64,000 nt of DNA from Cellulosilyticum lentocellum DSM 5427 (GCF_000178835.2 NC_015275.1:2253001-2317000); one strand, 5' to 3'; shown: positions 37,223 through 46,793, numbered from the stretch's first letter. Made by a program: numbers and translations. Notes: generated from the sequence alone by a model not told the origin.

Positions 37223-38446
37223 TTATTTTAAAATAACTTTATGGAATACTTTTTTGCCTTTTTGAATCATTAATTCATTATCTTTAAAGTAGTCTAAAGT
37301 TATGAGGCTATTAGGATCTGTTATTGCCACACCATCTAGTTTGATACCATTTTGAGTGACTAAACGACGACCTTCAGAACGAGAAGGAACAAGCTTTGTT
37401 TCTTGTAATAAAGAAAGAATATCCATACCTGTTTCGAAGTCGGCGGTATTTATTTCTGTAGTAGGAATAGAACCACCATGAGCACCACCTAAGAAAAGAG
37501 CTTTTGCGGCTGTATCAGCTTTGAGAGCCTCTTCTTCACCATGTACAATTTTAGTAACTTCAAAAGCAAGACGTTCTTTAGCTTTATTGATTGCAGAACC
37601 TTCTACAGCTGTTAAGCTATTAATTTCATCCATAGGAATAAAAGTTAAAAGAGATAGGCAGCGCTTAACATCAGTATCAGCTACATTTCTCCAGTATTGA
37701 TAAAACTCATAAGGAGATGTTTTTTCAGGATCTAGCCAAACAGCACCCTTTTCTGTTTTACCCATTTTTTTACCTTCACTATTAGTTAATAGTGAGAAAG
37801 TCATACCAAAGGATTGGTCTCCATGAAGTCTTCTAACTAATTCCACACCACCTAGTATATTAGACCATTGATCATTGCCACCCAATTGCAACTTACAATT
37901 AAAACGACGATAGAGTTCTAAAAAGTCATAAGACTGCATAAGCATATAGTTAAATTCAAGGAATGATAATCCTTTTTCAAGACGTTGTTTAAAACATTCA
38001 GCAGTAAGCATGCGATTAACAGAAAAATGTACACCAACCTCTCTTAAAAAATCAATATAGTTGAGGTTACGTAGCCAATCTCCATTATCAACCATAATCG
38101 CTTCATCATTTTCAAAGGAAATAAAACGTGACATTTGCTTTTTGAAACATGCAACATTATGGTCAATTATTTCTGTTGTCATCATTTTACGCATATCTGT
38201 TTTTCCGGTAGGGTCACCAACCATAGCAGTTCCACCACCAAAAAGAGCAATAGGCCTATGACCGGCTTTTTGCATATGGCTCATAGCCATAACGGTTACA
38301 AAGTGACCTACGTGAAGACTGTCAGCGGTAGGATCAAAACCTATATAAAAAGTAACTTTTTCCTTTTCTAAAAGCTCTCTAATTTCTTTTTCATGAGTCA
38401 TTTGTTCAATAAACCCACGTTCCATTAAAATGTCTAATACATTCAT
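37223..38446 (-). CDS. tyrS: tyrosyl-tRNA synthetase
   Basis: The enzyme charges tRNA-Tyr. The start is set at the ATG whose first base is 38446, directly after TAGGAGG, giving 407 residues; the frame is open further upstream, through the T-box terminator, but that part is not coding. Class I motifs are HVGHF (HIGH motif) near residue 47 and KKMGKT (KMSKS motif) near 233. TyrS-specific residues include [13 protein letters not shown] and GGNDQWSNI. The S4-type RNA-binding domain closes the C-terminus ([16 protein letters not shown]). Expression is controlled by the T-box upstream. Confidence 0.97.
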   Translation of the reverse strand: MNVLDILMERGFIEQMTHEKEIRELLEKEKVTFYIGFDPTADSLHVGHFVTVMAMSHMQKAGHRPIALFGGGTAMVGDPTGKTDMRKMMTTEIIDHNVACFKKQMSRFISFENDEAIMVDNGDWLRNLNYIDFLREVGVHFSVNRMLTAECFKQRLEKGLSFLEFNYMLMQSYDFLELYRRFNCKLQLGGNDQWSNILGGVELVRRLHGDQSFGMTFSLLTNSEGKKMGKTEKGAVWLDPEKTSPYEFYQYWRNVADTDVKRCLSLLTFIPMDEINSLTAVEGSAINKAKERLAFEVTKIVHGEEEALKADTAAKALFLGGAHGGSIPTTEINTADFETGMDILSLLQETKLVPSRSEGRRLVTQNGIKLDGVAITDPNSLITLDYFKDNELMIQKGKKVFHKVILK

Positions 38447-38487
38447 TACTTTGCCTCCTATGTTATAAATGGTTATCATAAAAACAA

Positions 38488-38717
38488 CAAAAAGGGTTAC
38501 CTCATCCAATAAGGACGAGATAACCCGTGGTACCACCTTAATTCACAAACCAAGTAAGTTTGCCTCAAGTCGATAACGGCGACAACCGAAATAATTCAAC
38601 TCCAAAGTTGTAATTCATAAATAATTAGGGATGTGTTCACACCAACCACACACTCGCTGAACCCATACATTAGTTTACTACTAAGACTTTATCATCGTTT
38701 TTATGACTATTTAATTA
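38488..38717 (-). promoter_or_regulatory. T-box leader of tyrS
   Basis: Read on the minus strand, the leader holds the T-box sequence AAGGTGGTACCACGGG (38538 down to 38523), followed by a terminator hairpin GGGTTATCTCGTCC / GGATGAGGTAACCC (38526 to 38494) and a T run. Upstream lies the Stem I region with the AGCGAG...GGTTGGTGTGAAC apical elements. A tyrosine codon TAC at 38612-38610, in the context GAATTAC, is the likely specifier. Uncharged tRNA-Tyr would favour the antiterminator and allow tyrS expression. Confidence 0.92.
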
Positions 38718-38723
38718 ATGCTT

Positions 38724-38752
38724 ATCTTAACATAGACATTTTTGATTTTCAA
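38724..38752 (-). promoter_or_regulatory. sigma-A promoter of the tyrS T-box transcript
   Basis: On the minus strand, TTGAAA (38752-38747) and TAAGAT (38729-38724) are separated by 17 bp, placing the start near 38717. Confidence 0.65.
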
Positions 38753-38889
38753 GAGGGAGTAAAAAAGTTTTGATAAAATAATAAATTACCTTGCAAAATA
38801 AAACCATATACTTCAAAATATTAAGAGTATAATAATTAATAATCAGTGAATGATAAACAGCGATTGGGTTTAAATGGGAGGTTAAGTAT

Positions 38890-40848
38890 ATGTATGGTTC
38901 ATCTGTAGGGCAATCCGTAATAGGATGTCATTTTACAGAAATGAGGACTCATTTAGGTGTCTATACGACGATAGCTTCAAAAATGCTTTTAGAAATATAC
39001 GAGGAAGCACGAAGTATTGTACCTATTACTAAAGTTATTATGGATGCGGCAACCTATCAAAAGGATAATGTTTTTAGTATACAGATAGAGGGTTTAAAAG
39101 AAGGAATGGCTTATGTATGGCGTATCGTTCACGAAGATTATTCATATTCTCCGTCTATTATGGATCCGTATGCTAAAGGAACATTCTTTTTTCAAGGAGA
39201 GTGGCGAAATATCATAAAGAAAACTAATAGGTATCATCTCCCTAAACCGCAGATTCCATGGGAAGAAACTATTCTTTATGAAATGCATGTAGGACATTTT
39301 ACGATGAATAATAAGACACTTTCTAACGAAAAAAGAGGGACATTTATAGGCTTAATGCAACAGTTACCATATTTAAAACAATTAGGTGTAACGACGTTAG
39401 AGCTTTTGCCCATTTTTAAGTGGAATGCCTATACTTTAAAAAATAGAAATCCACAGACAGGGGAACTCCTAGAGGATGTATGGGGCTATAATCCAGTAGG
39501 TTTTTTTTGTGTAGATGAGAGGTTTAGTGTAAGTAAAGAGAGTTCAAAAGCTATTGATGAATTTAAACTTTTAGTAGAAAAAGCTCATGAAGAGGGCCTA
39601 GAGATTATATTAGATGTAGTATATAATCATACAGGTGAAGGTGGGGAAGACGGAACAGCTTTTCATTTTAAATACCTCGCTCCTAAAGTCTACTACAAGT
39701 ACAATGATAAAGGGCAATTTTTAAATTGTTCAGGAACAGGAAATACTTTAAATACGAATCATAGCATCGTAAAAAAATTCATTATAGATAGTTTAGTTTA
39801 TTGGAGTGAGGAAGTCGGTGTAGATGGCTTTCGTTTCGATTTAGCTTCTATTTTAGGTCAGGATGAATGTGGTAGATGGATTAAGACATCGTTGCTTAAT
39901 GAGATTGCTGAGCATCCCTTACTCGGAAAAGTTAAACTTATTAGTGAAAGTTGGGATGCAAAAGGGAGTTATGATGTAGGAAGAATGCCTTATCCTTTTA
40001 GAGAGTGGAGTGACTACTTTAGAGATACCATGAGACAATTTGTGAAAGGTGACCAAGGAAAGATAAAAGCCTTGGCTGATTGTATTCAGGGAAAAGAAGT
40101 CTATTTTACAGATCTAACGAAAGGGACTTCTCATATGATTCATTTCATTACAGCTCATGATGGCTTTACTATGTGGGATTTGTTATCTTATAATGATAAG
40201 CATAATGAAGCTAATGGGGAAGGAAATAGAGATGGACACAATGCTAACTATAGTTACAACTGGGGAGTGGAAGGAACGACAGAAGATACCAATATTTTAG
40301 AAGCCAGAAAACGGGGGATGCGCAACTTAATGTGCTTACTTATTCTTGCCCAAGGGGTACCTATGCTTCTTATGGGAGATGAAATAGGACGCACACAAGG
40401 AGGTAATAATAATGCTTTTTGTCAAAATAATGAATCTGTTTGGATGGATTGGGAAAGAGTAACAACGTTTAAATCGCAGTATTTATTTGTCCAAAGATTA
40501 ATTGCGCTCAGAAAAAGTCTAGACTATTTTAAAACAGCTGATAAAAATAACTATAAAATAAGTTGGCACGGTATACGGTATAATCAGCCGGATTGGTCTT
40601 ATTACTCAAAGAGTATTGCTTGTTTTATTGAAGGAGATCAAAGTTTATTTTTAGTGGCAAATAGCCACTATGAAAGTTTAAGATTTGAAATGCCTCCTTC
40701 TAATAAGAAGTGGTGCCGTGTGATTGATACAGCTTATAAGGAAATAGAAGATATTATTAATGAAGAAATAATAGAAGAAACAAATTATGAGGTCAAGCCG
40801 TATAGTATTTGTTTTTTTAAAGAAATAAATCATAAAAAGATAGGATAG
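38890..40848 (+). CDS. glycogen debranching enzyme, GH13 isoamylase type (GlgX-like)
   Basis: The 652-residue cytoplasmic enzyme hydrolyses alpha-1,6 branches of glycogen or limit dextrins. An N-terminal CBM48-like domain (1-115) precedes the TIM barrel. GH13 motifs are DVVYNHTGEG, GFRFDLAS (nucleophile Asp317), ISESWD (acid/base Glu353) and TAHDGFTM (Asp424). The sequence around NDKHNEANGEGNRDG is typical of GlgX/isoamylase. There is no signal peptide and no other glycogen gene nearby. GGGAGG precedes the ATG. Confidence 0.92.
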   Translation: MYGSSVGQSVIGCHFTEMRTHLGVYTTIASKMLLEIYEEARSIVPITKVIMDAATYQKDNVFSIQIEGLKEGMAYVWRIVHEDYSYSPSIMDPYAKGTFFFQGEWRNIIKKTNRYHLPKPQIPWEETILYEMHVGHFTMNNKTLSNEKRGTFIGLMQQLPYLKQLGVTTLELLPIFKWNAYTLKNRNPQTGELLEDVWGYNPVGFFCVDERFSVSKESSKAIDEFKLLVEKAHEEGLEIILDVVYNHTGEGGEDGTAFHFKYLAPKVYYKYNDKGQFLNCSGTGNTLNTNHSIVKKFIIDSLVYWSEEVGVDGFRFDLASILGQDECGRWIKTSLLNEIAEHPLLGKVKLISESWDAKGSYDVGRMPYPFREWSDYFRDTMRQFVKGDQGKIKALADCIQGKEVYFTDLTKGTSHMIHFITAHDGFTMWDLLSYNDKHNEANGEGNRDGHNANYSYNWGVEGTTEDTNILEARKRGMRNLMCLLILAQGVPMLLMGDEIGRTQGGNNNAFCQNNESVWMDWERVTTFKSQYLFVQRLIALRKSLDYFKTADKNNYKISWHGIRYNQPDWSYYSKSIACFIEGDQSLFLVANSHYESLRFEMPPSNKKWCRVIDTAYKEIEDIINEEIIEETNYEVKPYSICFFKEINHKKIG

Positions 40849-40851
40849 AAT

Positions 40852-40898
40852 AAAAAGGGCTATTGTAATGAACGATTAAACGTTACATTATAATAGCC
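40852..40898 (-). terminator. terminator of the minus-strand P-loop gene
   Basis: An 18-bp imperfect stem (GGGCTATTATAATG with its partner) has five T at its minus-strand end, so it mainly serves the minus-strand gene at 40912. It can also stop readthrough from the debranching enzyme gene. Confidence 0.75.
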
Positions 40899-40911
40899 CC
40901 TCAACTTTTCA

Positions 40912-41325
40912 TTAAGCAATTAGATAAGGGGTAAGATGATCTGGAATGTCTCCATGGGAACAGGAGGTACCAATGATGAATTCAACTTGATATTTATCGG
41001 AGAGTTCCCTAATACGATCAAATAGCTGAGTCAAGTCGTCAATGCAACAATGGGTAAGTTTTACAAGTTCATCAATAAACACAATTTCAATATCATGATT
41101 AGCAGATAAAATACCACACAAGAAACCGAAAAAATCTGTTTGGGATTTTAAAGGAAAGGTAGAGGCTTCAATAAGACGTACTTGATGAGATAGGGCATAA
41201 CGATGAGTATTAGTACTGTCAATATAAACAGCATGACCTTTAATGTGTGTTACAGCTTGGTTGGCAGCTTCAATCATTTTTTTTGTTTTACCTTCGCCTG
41301 TTTGACCTGTTATAATTTTGATCAT
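40912..41325 (-). CDS. small P-loop ATPase, unknown role
   Basis: This 137-residue protein begins MIKIITGQTGEGKTKK, a Walker A motif (GQTGEGKT), and has a Walker B strand EIVFIDEL at about 85. It is shorter than most known P-loop families and has no other recognised domain. A CIDDL helix and a C-terminal GTSCSHGDIP follow. TAAGAGG fixes the ATG with first base 41325. It is a single-gene transcript with its own promoter and terminator. Resemblance to thymidine kinase or to phage-type ATPases is possible but not convincing. Confidence 0.75.
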   Translation of the reverse strand: MIKIITGQTGEGKTKKMIEAANQAVTHIKGHAVYIDSTNTHRYALSHQVRLIEASTFPLKSQTDFFGFLCGILSANHDIEIVFIDELVKLTHCCIDDLTQLFDRIRELSDKYQVEFIIGTSCSHGDIPDHLTPYLIA

Positions 41326-41353
41326 ACACATCACCTCTTAAATAGTTTTTATT

Positions 41354-41380
41354 ATTATATTTATTCAATTTCTTTTTCAA
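41354..41380 (-). promoter_or_regulatory. candidate promoter of the P-loop gene
   Basis: On the minus strand, TTGAAA (41380-41375) and a perfect TATAAT (41359-41354), but with a short 15-bp spacer. Confidence 0.4.
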
Positions 41381-41466
41381 AATACCTCTTTTTTTAGGAA
41401 AAAAGTAAAATGATTTTTAAGCTTTATGATTTGATATAGGTATAAATGATAAAAGACTTCAGATAA

Positions 41467-41495
41467 TAAAAAGAAAACCACTTTAGAAAAAGTGG
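41467..41495 (-). terminator. terminator of the DUF378 gene
   Basis: CCACTTT and AAAGTGG enclose a 4-base loop, followed on the minus strand by TTTTC and TTTTT. Confidence 0.78.
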
Positions 41496-41510
41496 CTCTA
41501 GTAAAACATA

Positions 41511-41732
41511 TTAATTATTGGAATAAGGTTGATCGTAAACACGTCCATAAAGTGTAAGACAGTAAAGACCTGCGATACCAATTACCGCATAAATAACTCT
41601 ACTTACCCATGAACTCATACCACCGAAGATAAATGCTACTAAGTCAAATTGGAAAAAGCCAATAAGTCCCCAGTTAATTGCACCGATGATAATAAGTGTA
41701 ATTGCAATATAATCCCAAGTTCTAGATTTCAT
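41511..41732 (-). CDS. DUF378 small membrane protein
   Basis: A 73-residue protein with two predicted membrane helices (about 8-32 and 40-60). The pattern WDYIAITLIIIGAINWGLIG, then FQFDLVAFIFGG, and VIYAVIGIAGLY is the DUF378 (YuzA-like) signature. Function unknown. AAAGGTGG lies ten bases before the ATG. It has its own promoter and terminator. Confidence 0.9.
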   Translation of the reverse strand: MKSRTWDYIAITLIIIGAINWGLIGFFQFDLVAFIFGGMSSWVSRVIYAVIGIAGLYCLTLYGRVYDQPYSNN

Positions 41733-41773
41733 AATGAAGTAACCACCTTTCTGATATTTTATAGCAAAGCAAG

Positions 41774-41803
41774 ATGATACTTGTATTATGTGTATATTAT
41801 CAA
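41774..41803 (-). promoter_or_regulatory. candidate promoter of the DUF378 gene
   Basis: On the minus strand, TTGATA (41803-41798) and TATCAT (41779-41774), 18 bp apart. Confidence 0.4.
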
Positions 41804-41922
41804 AATTTATTCATTATACGCTGTGATAAGGTATGGATATTATTACCAAAATATAAGATGGTAGGTACATAAAGTTATTTGATAGCCCATATAAATAAAA
41901 TAAACAAAGTAAGGAGAAAAGT

Positions 41923-42840
41923 ATGTCATATATTTCCAAAGGTCTTGTTTATTTAGAAAATCAAATGTATAGTTATCTAATCATGTTACAGCAATTAAAA
42001 GCACTTGAAAATCAGTATCCCTTTTTAAAAGTACAAATGATAGGTAAAAGTGTTATGGAACGTCCCCTTTATCTTATTCACTTAGGTAATGGAAAACGAA
42101 AAATACATATCAATGGTAGTCATCATGCCAATGAATGGGTAACTAGTTTTATTGTAATGAAATCCGTAGAAAAGCTTTGTGAAGAAGTAAGGATTGGACA
42201 AGTAAAACTAGAACAAATCAATTTTGACTTTGTTCCAATGGTTAATCCTGATGGCGTTGAACTTTCTTTATATGGTCTACAGTCCATTATTTATACTAAG
42301 CAAAAAGAAAAATTATTAAAAATGAATGAGGGGTTTGATAATTTTTCAAGATGGAAAGCTAATATACGTGGGGTAGACTTAAATCGAAATTATGATGCAG
42401 ATTTTGCAAGCTATAAGAAAAATAGTGAAAAAAAAGGACCAAGCTATGCGTATTATGCTGGTATGACACCCGAGAGTGAACCAGAAAGTAAGGCTTTAGC
42501 AATGCTCACCAGAAAACGATTATATGATATGGTCTTAGCTTATCATACTCAAGGAGAAGTGATCTATTGGAATTATGGGAATGTTGAGGTGCCAACAGCT
42601 AAGGAATATGCTATAATGTTTTCCGAAGCAAGTGGCTATTTACTAGATGAACCAGAAGAAGCGGCATCATCTGGTGGATATAAAGATTGGTTTATAGCGA
42701 CTTATAAAAAACCTGGCTTTACAATTGAATGTGGTATAGGAGAAAATCCCATTTCAGTTAGTCAGGCAGAAAGTATCATAAGACGTACATGGCCTATTAT
42801 CAAATGTGCGCAAAAGGACATAAGAGAAGGAGTCATTTGA
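41923..42840 (+). CDS. M14 family zinc carboxypeptidase
   Basis: This 305-residue metallopeptidase shows the M14 zinc motif HANE (His68, Glu71), the substrate arginine/asparagine in GVDLNRNYDADF, a later histidine in AYHTQGEVIYW, and the catalytic glutamate in TIECGIGENP. The closest known group is the gamma-D-glutamyl-diamino acid peptidases that cut peptidoglycan peptides. There is no signal peptide, so it is probably cytoplasmic and may recycle muropeptides, which is inference. AAGGAG precedes the ATG. The radical SAM gene starts two bases after the stop. Confidence 0.9.
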   Translation: MSYISKGLVYLENQMYSYLIMLQQLKALENQYPFLKVQMIGKSVMERPLYLIHLGNGKRKIHINGSHHANEWVTSFIVMKSVEKLCEEVRIGQVKLEQINFDFVPMVNPDGVELSLYGLQSIIYTKQKEKLLKMNEGFDNFSRWKANIRGVDLNRNYDADFASYKKNSEKKGPSYAYYAGMTPESEPESKALAMLTRKRLYDMVLAYHTQGEVIYWNYGNVEVPTAKEYAIMFSEASGYLLDEPEEAASSGGYKDWFIATYKKPGFTIECGIGENPISVSQAESIIRRTWPIIKCAQKDIREGVI

Positions 42841-42841
42841 T

Positions 42842-43801
42842 TTGGAAGTTTACTATAAATATTCAACTTATTTAAAAGAAAAGTATGGAGATAAGGTTTA
42901 TAAAATCCCAATCCATTTACCAGTTACTTGCCCTAATCGTGATGGAGCAGTGGCTTATGGGGGATGTACTTTTTGCGGAGACGTAGGTGCCGGATATGAA
43001 ATGCGTAGTAGTAAAGAAAGTGTTGCAGAGCAGTTAGAAAAAAACATTGAAAAAATTAAAAATAAATATAAGGCAAGATATTTTATTCCTTATTTACAAA
43101 ACTACAGTAATACGTATATGCCTCTTGACACTTTTAAAAAGGTATTAGGAGAACTTAATCATCCAGATAGTGTAGGTATTTCAGTATCAACAAGACCTGA
43201 CTGTATTAATAAGGCTTATTTAGATGCATTACATGAGTGGGCCACTACCTATAAGAAGGAAGTATGTATAGAGTTAGGATTACAAACAATTAATTATCAT
43301 ACTTTAAAAATCATTAATCGAGGGCATAGTTTGGCAGAATATTTAGATGCTATTATGCAGATTAAAGCTTATCCTTTTACTTTATGTACCCATATTATTG
43401 TAGATTTACCTTGGGATACAATGGAAGATGTTATTGAAACAGCCAAATGTATGAGTGCATTAAAAAGTGATTATGTTAAATTACATGCGTTGTACATTGT
43501 CAAAAATACCGTTTTAGGTGCTGCTTATGAAAAAGGTGAATTAGAACTTATAGATTTAGAAAGCTATAAGGAGAGAGTGATTACATTTCTAAGATATTTA
43601 TCACCTGATATTGTCGTACAGCGTATTATAGGAAGAGCACCAGAAGAGCATACTTTATATGCTAACTGGAATACCAGTTGGTGGAAAATACATGATGATG
43701 TTGTAGCTACTATGGAAAAGCATGGCTATAAGCAAGGCGATCTATGCAATTATTTAAATGGGAAGGCTCTTAAGCGTTTTAACAGTTGTTTAAGTTTATA
43801 G
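42842..43801 (+). CDS. TIGR01212 family radical SAM protein (YhcC-like)
   Basis: The 319-residue protein has the radical SAM cluster as CPNRDGAVAYGGCTFC, a longer form of CxxxCxxC typical of the YhcC/TIGR01212 group, and the downstream stretches SVSTRPDCI and ELGLQT. The reaction is not established. It begins with TTG, with GAAGGAG nine bases upstream inside the end of the peptidase gene, so the two are co-expressed. Confidence 0.92.
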   Translation: MEVYYKYSTYLKEKYGDKVYKIPIHLPVTCPNRDGAVAYGGCTFCGDVGAGYEMRSSKESVAEQLEKNIEKIKNKYKARYFIPYLQNYSNTYMPLDTFKKVLGELNHPDSVGISVSTRPDCINKAYLDALHEWATTYKKEVCIELGLQTINYHTLKIINRGHSLAEYLDAIMQIKAYPFTLCTHIIVDLPWDTMEDVIETAKCMSALKSDYVKLHALYIVKNTVLGAAYEKGELELIDLESYKERVITFLRYLSPDIVVQRIIGRAPEEHTLYANWNTSWWKIHDDVVATMEKHGYKQGDLCNYLNGKALKRFNSCLSL

Positions 43802-43818
43802 TAGGGTAGGAGAAGGTC

Positions 43819-44508
43819 ATGAAGATATTTGCTATTGGTGATTTACATTTAAGCTTTAACGCTAATAAGCCTATGAACATATTTGGTGCTGGGTGGGAAA
43901 ATCATTACAAGCGCATAGAAAAGAATTGGAGAAAGAATATTAGTTATGAAGATGTGGTGCTTATTCCTGGAGATATATCTTGGGCAATGCGTTTTCAACA
44001 AGCACAAGTCGATTTAGATTGGTTAGAAGCGCTTCCGGGCAAAAAGATCTGTATTAAAGGAAACCATGATTATTGGTGGGATCGACCTAAAAAGCTGAAT
44101 GAGTACTATAAACAAATTGTTTTTTTGCAAAATACAGCTTATCGAATAGGAGAGGTAGCTATTTGTGGGACAAGAGGATGGATTAGTCCTAATACATCCT
44201 CATTTACAGAGGAAGATTCAAGAATATATGAACGAGAACTAATGAGATTAGATCTTTCTCTTAAAGCAGCAAAAGAGGCAAAGGAAATATGGGTGATGCT
44301 TCACTATCCACCAACTACTCAGCAGGAGCATACCTCCTCTTTAATAGAGAAATTAACCGGTTACCCCGTAACCAAAGTGATTTATGGTCACTTGCATGAT
44401 GAAATTTCTTGGGGACAAAGTCTAAGAGGTGTGTATGATGGAATTACTTATGAGCTTGTATCGGCTGATTATTTGCAATTTGATCCACTTTATTTAGGAG
44501 AAGTATAA
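43819..44508 (+). CDS. metallophosphoesterase
   Basis: The 229 residues show the calcineurin-like phosphoesterase motifs in order: GDLHLSF, PGDISWAM, KGNHDYWW, MLHYPP and YGHLHD. Together these bind two metal ions. The substrate is unknown. GTAGGAG-type purines precede the ATG, and it follows the radical SAM gene by 17 bases, probably in one operon (41923-44508). Confidence 0.92.
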   Translation: MKIFAIGDLHLSFNANKPMNIFGAGWENHYKRIEKNWRKNISYEDVVLIPGDISWAMRFQQAQVDLDWLEALPGKKICIKGNHDYWWDRPKKLNEYYKQIVFLQNTAYRIGEVAICGTRGWISPNTSSFTEEDSRIYERELMRLDLSLKAAKEAKEIWVMLHYPPTTQQEHTSSLIEKLTGYPVTKVIYGHLHDEISWGQSLRGVYDGITYELVSADYLQFDPLYLGEV

Positions 44509-44565
44509 GCCTATACTTAAAGACCTAACAAGTAATGATACTATATCAATAATGGAGAAGAGAAA

Positions 44566-45927
44566 ATGAAGTTACCAGAAACTTTTACAGTAAAGATGAA
44601 AGCGTTGTTAAAAGATGAATATGAGGATTATTTAGCTTCTTATCATTTACCTCAATATCAGGGGATTCGTATTAATACATTAAAGGTAGATTTAGAACAA
44701 TGGGAAACAATAAATCCCTTTGCAACTTTAAAAGAAGTCCCATGGTGTAAAGAAGGTTTTTACTATGACAAGGAAGAGAAACCGACTAAACATCCATACT
44801 ATTATGCTGGCCTTTATTATATACAAGAACCAAGTGCTATGTCACCAGGCGCTTATTTACCAATTGTTCCTGGAGATCGTGTACTTGATTTATGTGCAGC
44901 ACCAGGAGGAAAGAGTACACAAATAGCAGCACGTATGGAAGGGAAAGGCGTATTGGTATCTAATGATATCAGTGCTTCAAGAGCGAAAGCGCTTTTGAAG
45001 AATCTAGAAAACTTTGGTGCTAGGCAAGCTATTGTTACGAGTGAAACCTCTGAGAAACTTGCTAGTAAGTGGCCAGGTTATTTTGATAAGATCTTAATTG
45101 ATGCCCCCTGTTCAGGAGAAGGTATGTTTAGAAAGAATGAAACTGCAGTTAAAAGTTGGGAGAATTATGGTGTTGATTATTGTATGAGGCTTCAAGAAAC
45201 TATTTTAGAAGATGCCGCTACTATGTTAAAACCTGATGGTATGTTATTATACTCTACGTGTACTTTTTCACCTGAAGAAAATGAAGGGATGATTGGTGCG
45301 TTTTTAAAAAAGCATTCAGATTTTAAGGTAGTGCCGTTATTGCCTGTAGGAGGAATACAAGAAGGTAAACCTGAGTGGATAGATGCTCCAGCTAGTTTAA
45401 AGGGAGCATTAAGATTATGGCCTCATCATATAGAAGGTGAAGGACATTTCGTTTGTTTATTAAAGCGTGAAAATAAAAATCATGAATTATCATATAAACC
45501 ACAGCTTTATAAAAGATTAAAGGATTATTCTGAAGCGTACGCCTTTTTAAAGGAACAAACCTATTTACCTGAGGATTTACCTGTTGTAGAAATTAAGGGA
45601 AAATTATACCAAGTCCCATCAGACAATCCACCTTTAATGGGTATTCGTGTGATTAGATGTGGGGTATTACTGGGTGAAATTAAAAATAAGCGTTTTGATC
45701 CAGGGCATGCCTTAGTGTTAGCTTATGGAAAAGAAATGTTTAAAAATACTATTTGTTATAAAAGTACAGACGAAGAAGTTATACGTTATTTAAAAGGAGA
45801 AACGCTTTTACATGAGGCACATAAAGGGTATCATGTTATTTGTGTAGATGATCAGCCTTTAGGATGGGTAAAGGCTCAAGACGGAAGGCTCAAAAATCAA
45901 TATCCAGCAACTTGGAGAATGGTATAG
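44566..45927 (+). CDS. rRNA cytosine-5 methyltransferase, RsmF/NOL1-NOP2-Sun family
   Basis: The enzyme puts a methyl group on C5 of cytosine in rRNA using S-adenosylmethionine. The 453 residues have an N-terminal region with RINTLK, the SAM-binding motif LDLCAAPGGKST, the active-site DAPCSGEGMFRK, and the second cysteine in LYSTCTFSPEENEG. A C-terminal PUA-like domain (about 310-453) distinguishes RsmF-type enzymes from RsmB. The stop is followed nine bases later by the pseudouridine synthase start. Confidence 0.92.
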   Translation: MKLPETFTVKMKALLKDEYEDYLASYHLPQYQGIRINTLKVDLEQWETINPFATLKEVPWCKEGFYYDKEEKPTKHPYYYAGLYYIQEPSAMSPGAYLPIVPGDRVLDLCAAPGGKSTQIAARMEGKGVLVSNDISASRAKALLKNLENFGARQAIVTSETSEKLASKWPGYFDKILIDAPCSGEGMFRKNETAVKSWENYGVDYCMRLQETILEDAATMLKPDGMLLYSTCTFSPEENEGMIGAFLKKHSDFKVVPLLPVGGIQEGKPEWIDAPASLKGALRLWPHHIEGEGHFVCLLKRENKNHELSYKPQLYKRLKDYSEAYAFLKEQTYLPEDLPVVEIKGKLYQVPSDNPPLMGIRVIRCGVLLGEIKNKRFDPGHALVLAYGKEMFKNTICYKSTDEEVIRYLKGETLLHEAHKGYHVICVDDQPLGWVKAQDGRLKNQYPATWRMV

Positions 45928-45936
45928 GTGGAAAAA

Positions 45937-46665
45937 ATGAGTGGAAAAAAGATACGTTTAGATAAATATTTAGTACATGTAGGTTATGGTACTCGTAGTA
46001 CCGTTCAAAAGATAATCAGAGGTAAAAAAGTTAAGGTAGATGGCCAAGTCATTATAAAACCCGAAACAGCTGTTAACTCTCTAACAAGTGTAGTAGAAGT
46101 AAATGGTGAAAGAATGGATTACCAAGAGTTTTATCACTTTATACTGAATAAACCTAGAGGTTATATTACAGCAACAGAAGATGGACGTGATCAAACAGTT
46201 TTAGACCTATTAGAGGAAAGAGATCAGAATAAAGAAGTTTTTCCAGTAGGAAGACTAGATAAAGACACGGAAGGCCTGCTAATTTTAACAAATGATGGCA
46301 AGATGGCTCATGGTTTACTTTCTCCTAAACGTCATGTTGATAAGGTCTACTATGCTAGGGTGGCTGGCAAAATGACAGAAGAGGACATAAAAATGTTTGC
46401 TGAAGGAATCGCTTTAACTGATGGTACAAAGTATGCACCAGGAAAACTAGAAATTATCAGAAGTGATGAGGAATCAGAAATTTATGTGACTATCCACGAA
46501 GGAAAGTTTCATCAGGTAAAACGTATGGTTCAGGCAGTTGGAAAAGAAGTCGTCTATTTGAAACGTATTAAAATGGGTGGACTTGAATTGCCAGAAGATT
46601 TAAGTTTAGGGACTTACCGCACCCTTACAAAAGAAGAATTGGATTTACTTACACAAACTCAATAA
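45937..46665 (+). CDS. rRNA pseudouridine synthase, RsuA/RluB/E/F family
   Basis: The 242-residue protein has an N-terminal S4 domain (IRLDKYLVHVGYGTRSTVQK) and the catalytic motif GRLDKDTEGLLILTNDG with the essential aspartate. ATG 45937 lies after TAGGTGG; GTG 45928 in the same frame overlaps that site. The RsuA-type target is 16S rRNA, but the exact site cannot be told. Pairing with the rRNA methyltransferase just upstream makes this a two-gene ribosome modification unit. Confidence 0.92.
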   Translation: MSGKKIRLDKYLVHVGYGTRSTVQKIIRGKKVKVDGQVIIKPETAVNSLTSVVEVNGERMDYQEFYHFILNKPRGYITATEDGRDQTVLDLLEERDQNKEVFPVGRLDKDTEGLLILTNDGKMAHGLLSPKRHVDKVYYARVAGKMTEEDIKMFAEGIALTDGTKYAPGKLEIIRSDEESEIYVTIHEGKFHQVKRMVQAVGKEVVYLKRIKMGGLELPEDLSLGTYRTLTKEELDLLTQTQ

Positions 46666-46671
46666 GTTAAG

Positions 46672-46712
46672 AAAATGATTAGCAGACAGTTAAGTATGTT
46701 AATCATTTTTTG
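46672..46712 (+). terminator. Rho-independent terminator after the pseudouridine synthase
   Basis: A 13-bp stem (AAAATGATTAGCA with TGTTAATCATTTT) has a 12-base loop and ends in a T run. Confidence 0.8.
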
Positions 46713-46793
46713 TTTATAAAGCTTTCAAGAAAAGGTGTTTTTAGTATTTAGAGAGTAGGCCGTTTATTTCAACAGAAGTATAAAAAGTTTTTA

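Noticed and set aside
38447-38536. Extended N-terminus for tyrS
   Set aside because: The extra frame runs through the T-box terminator hairpin, and TAGGAGG sits directly before the shorter start.
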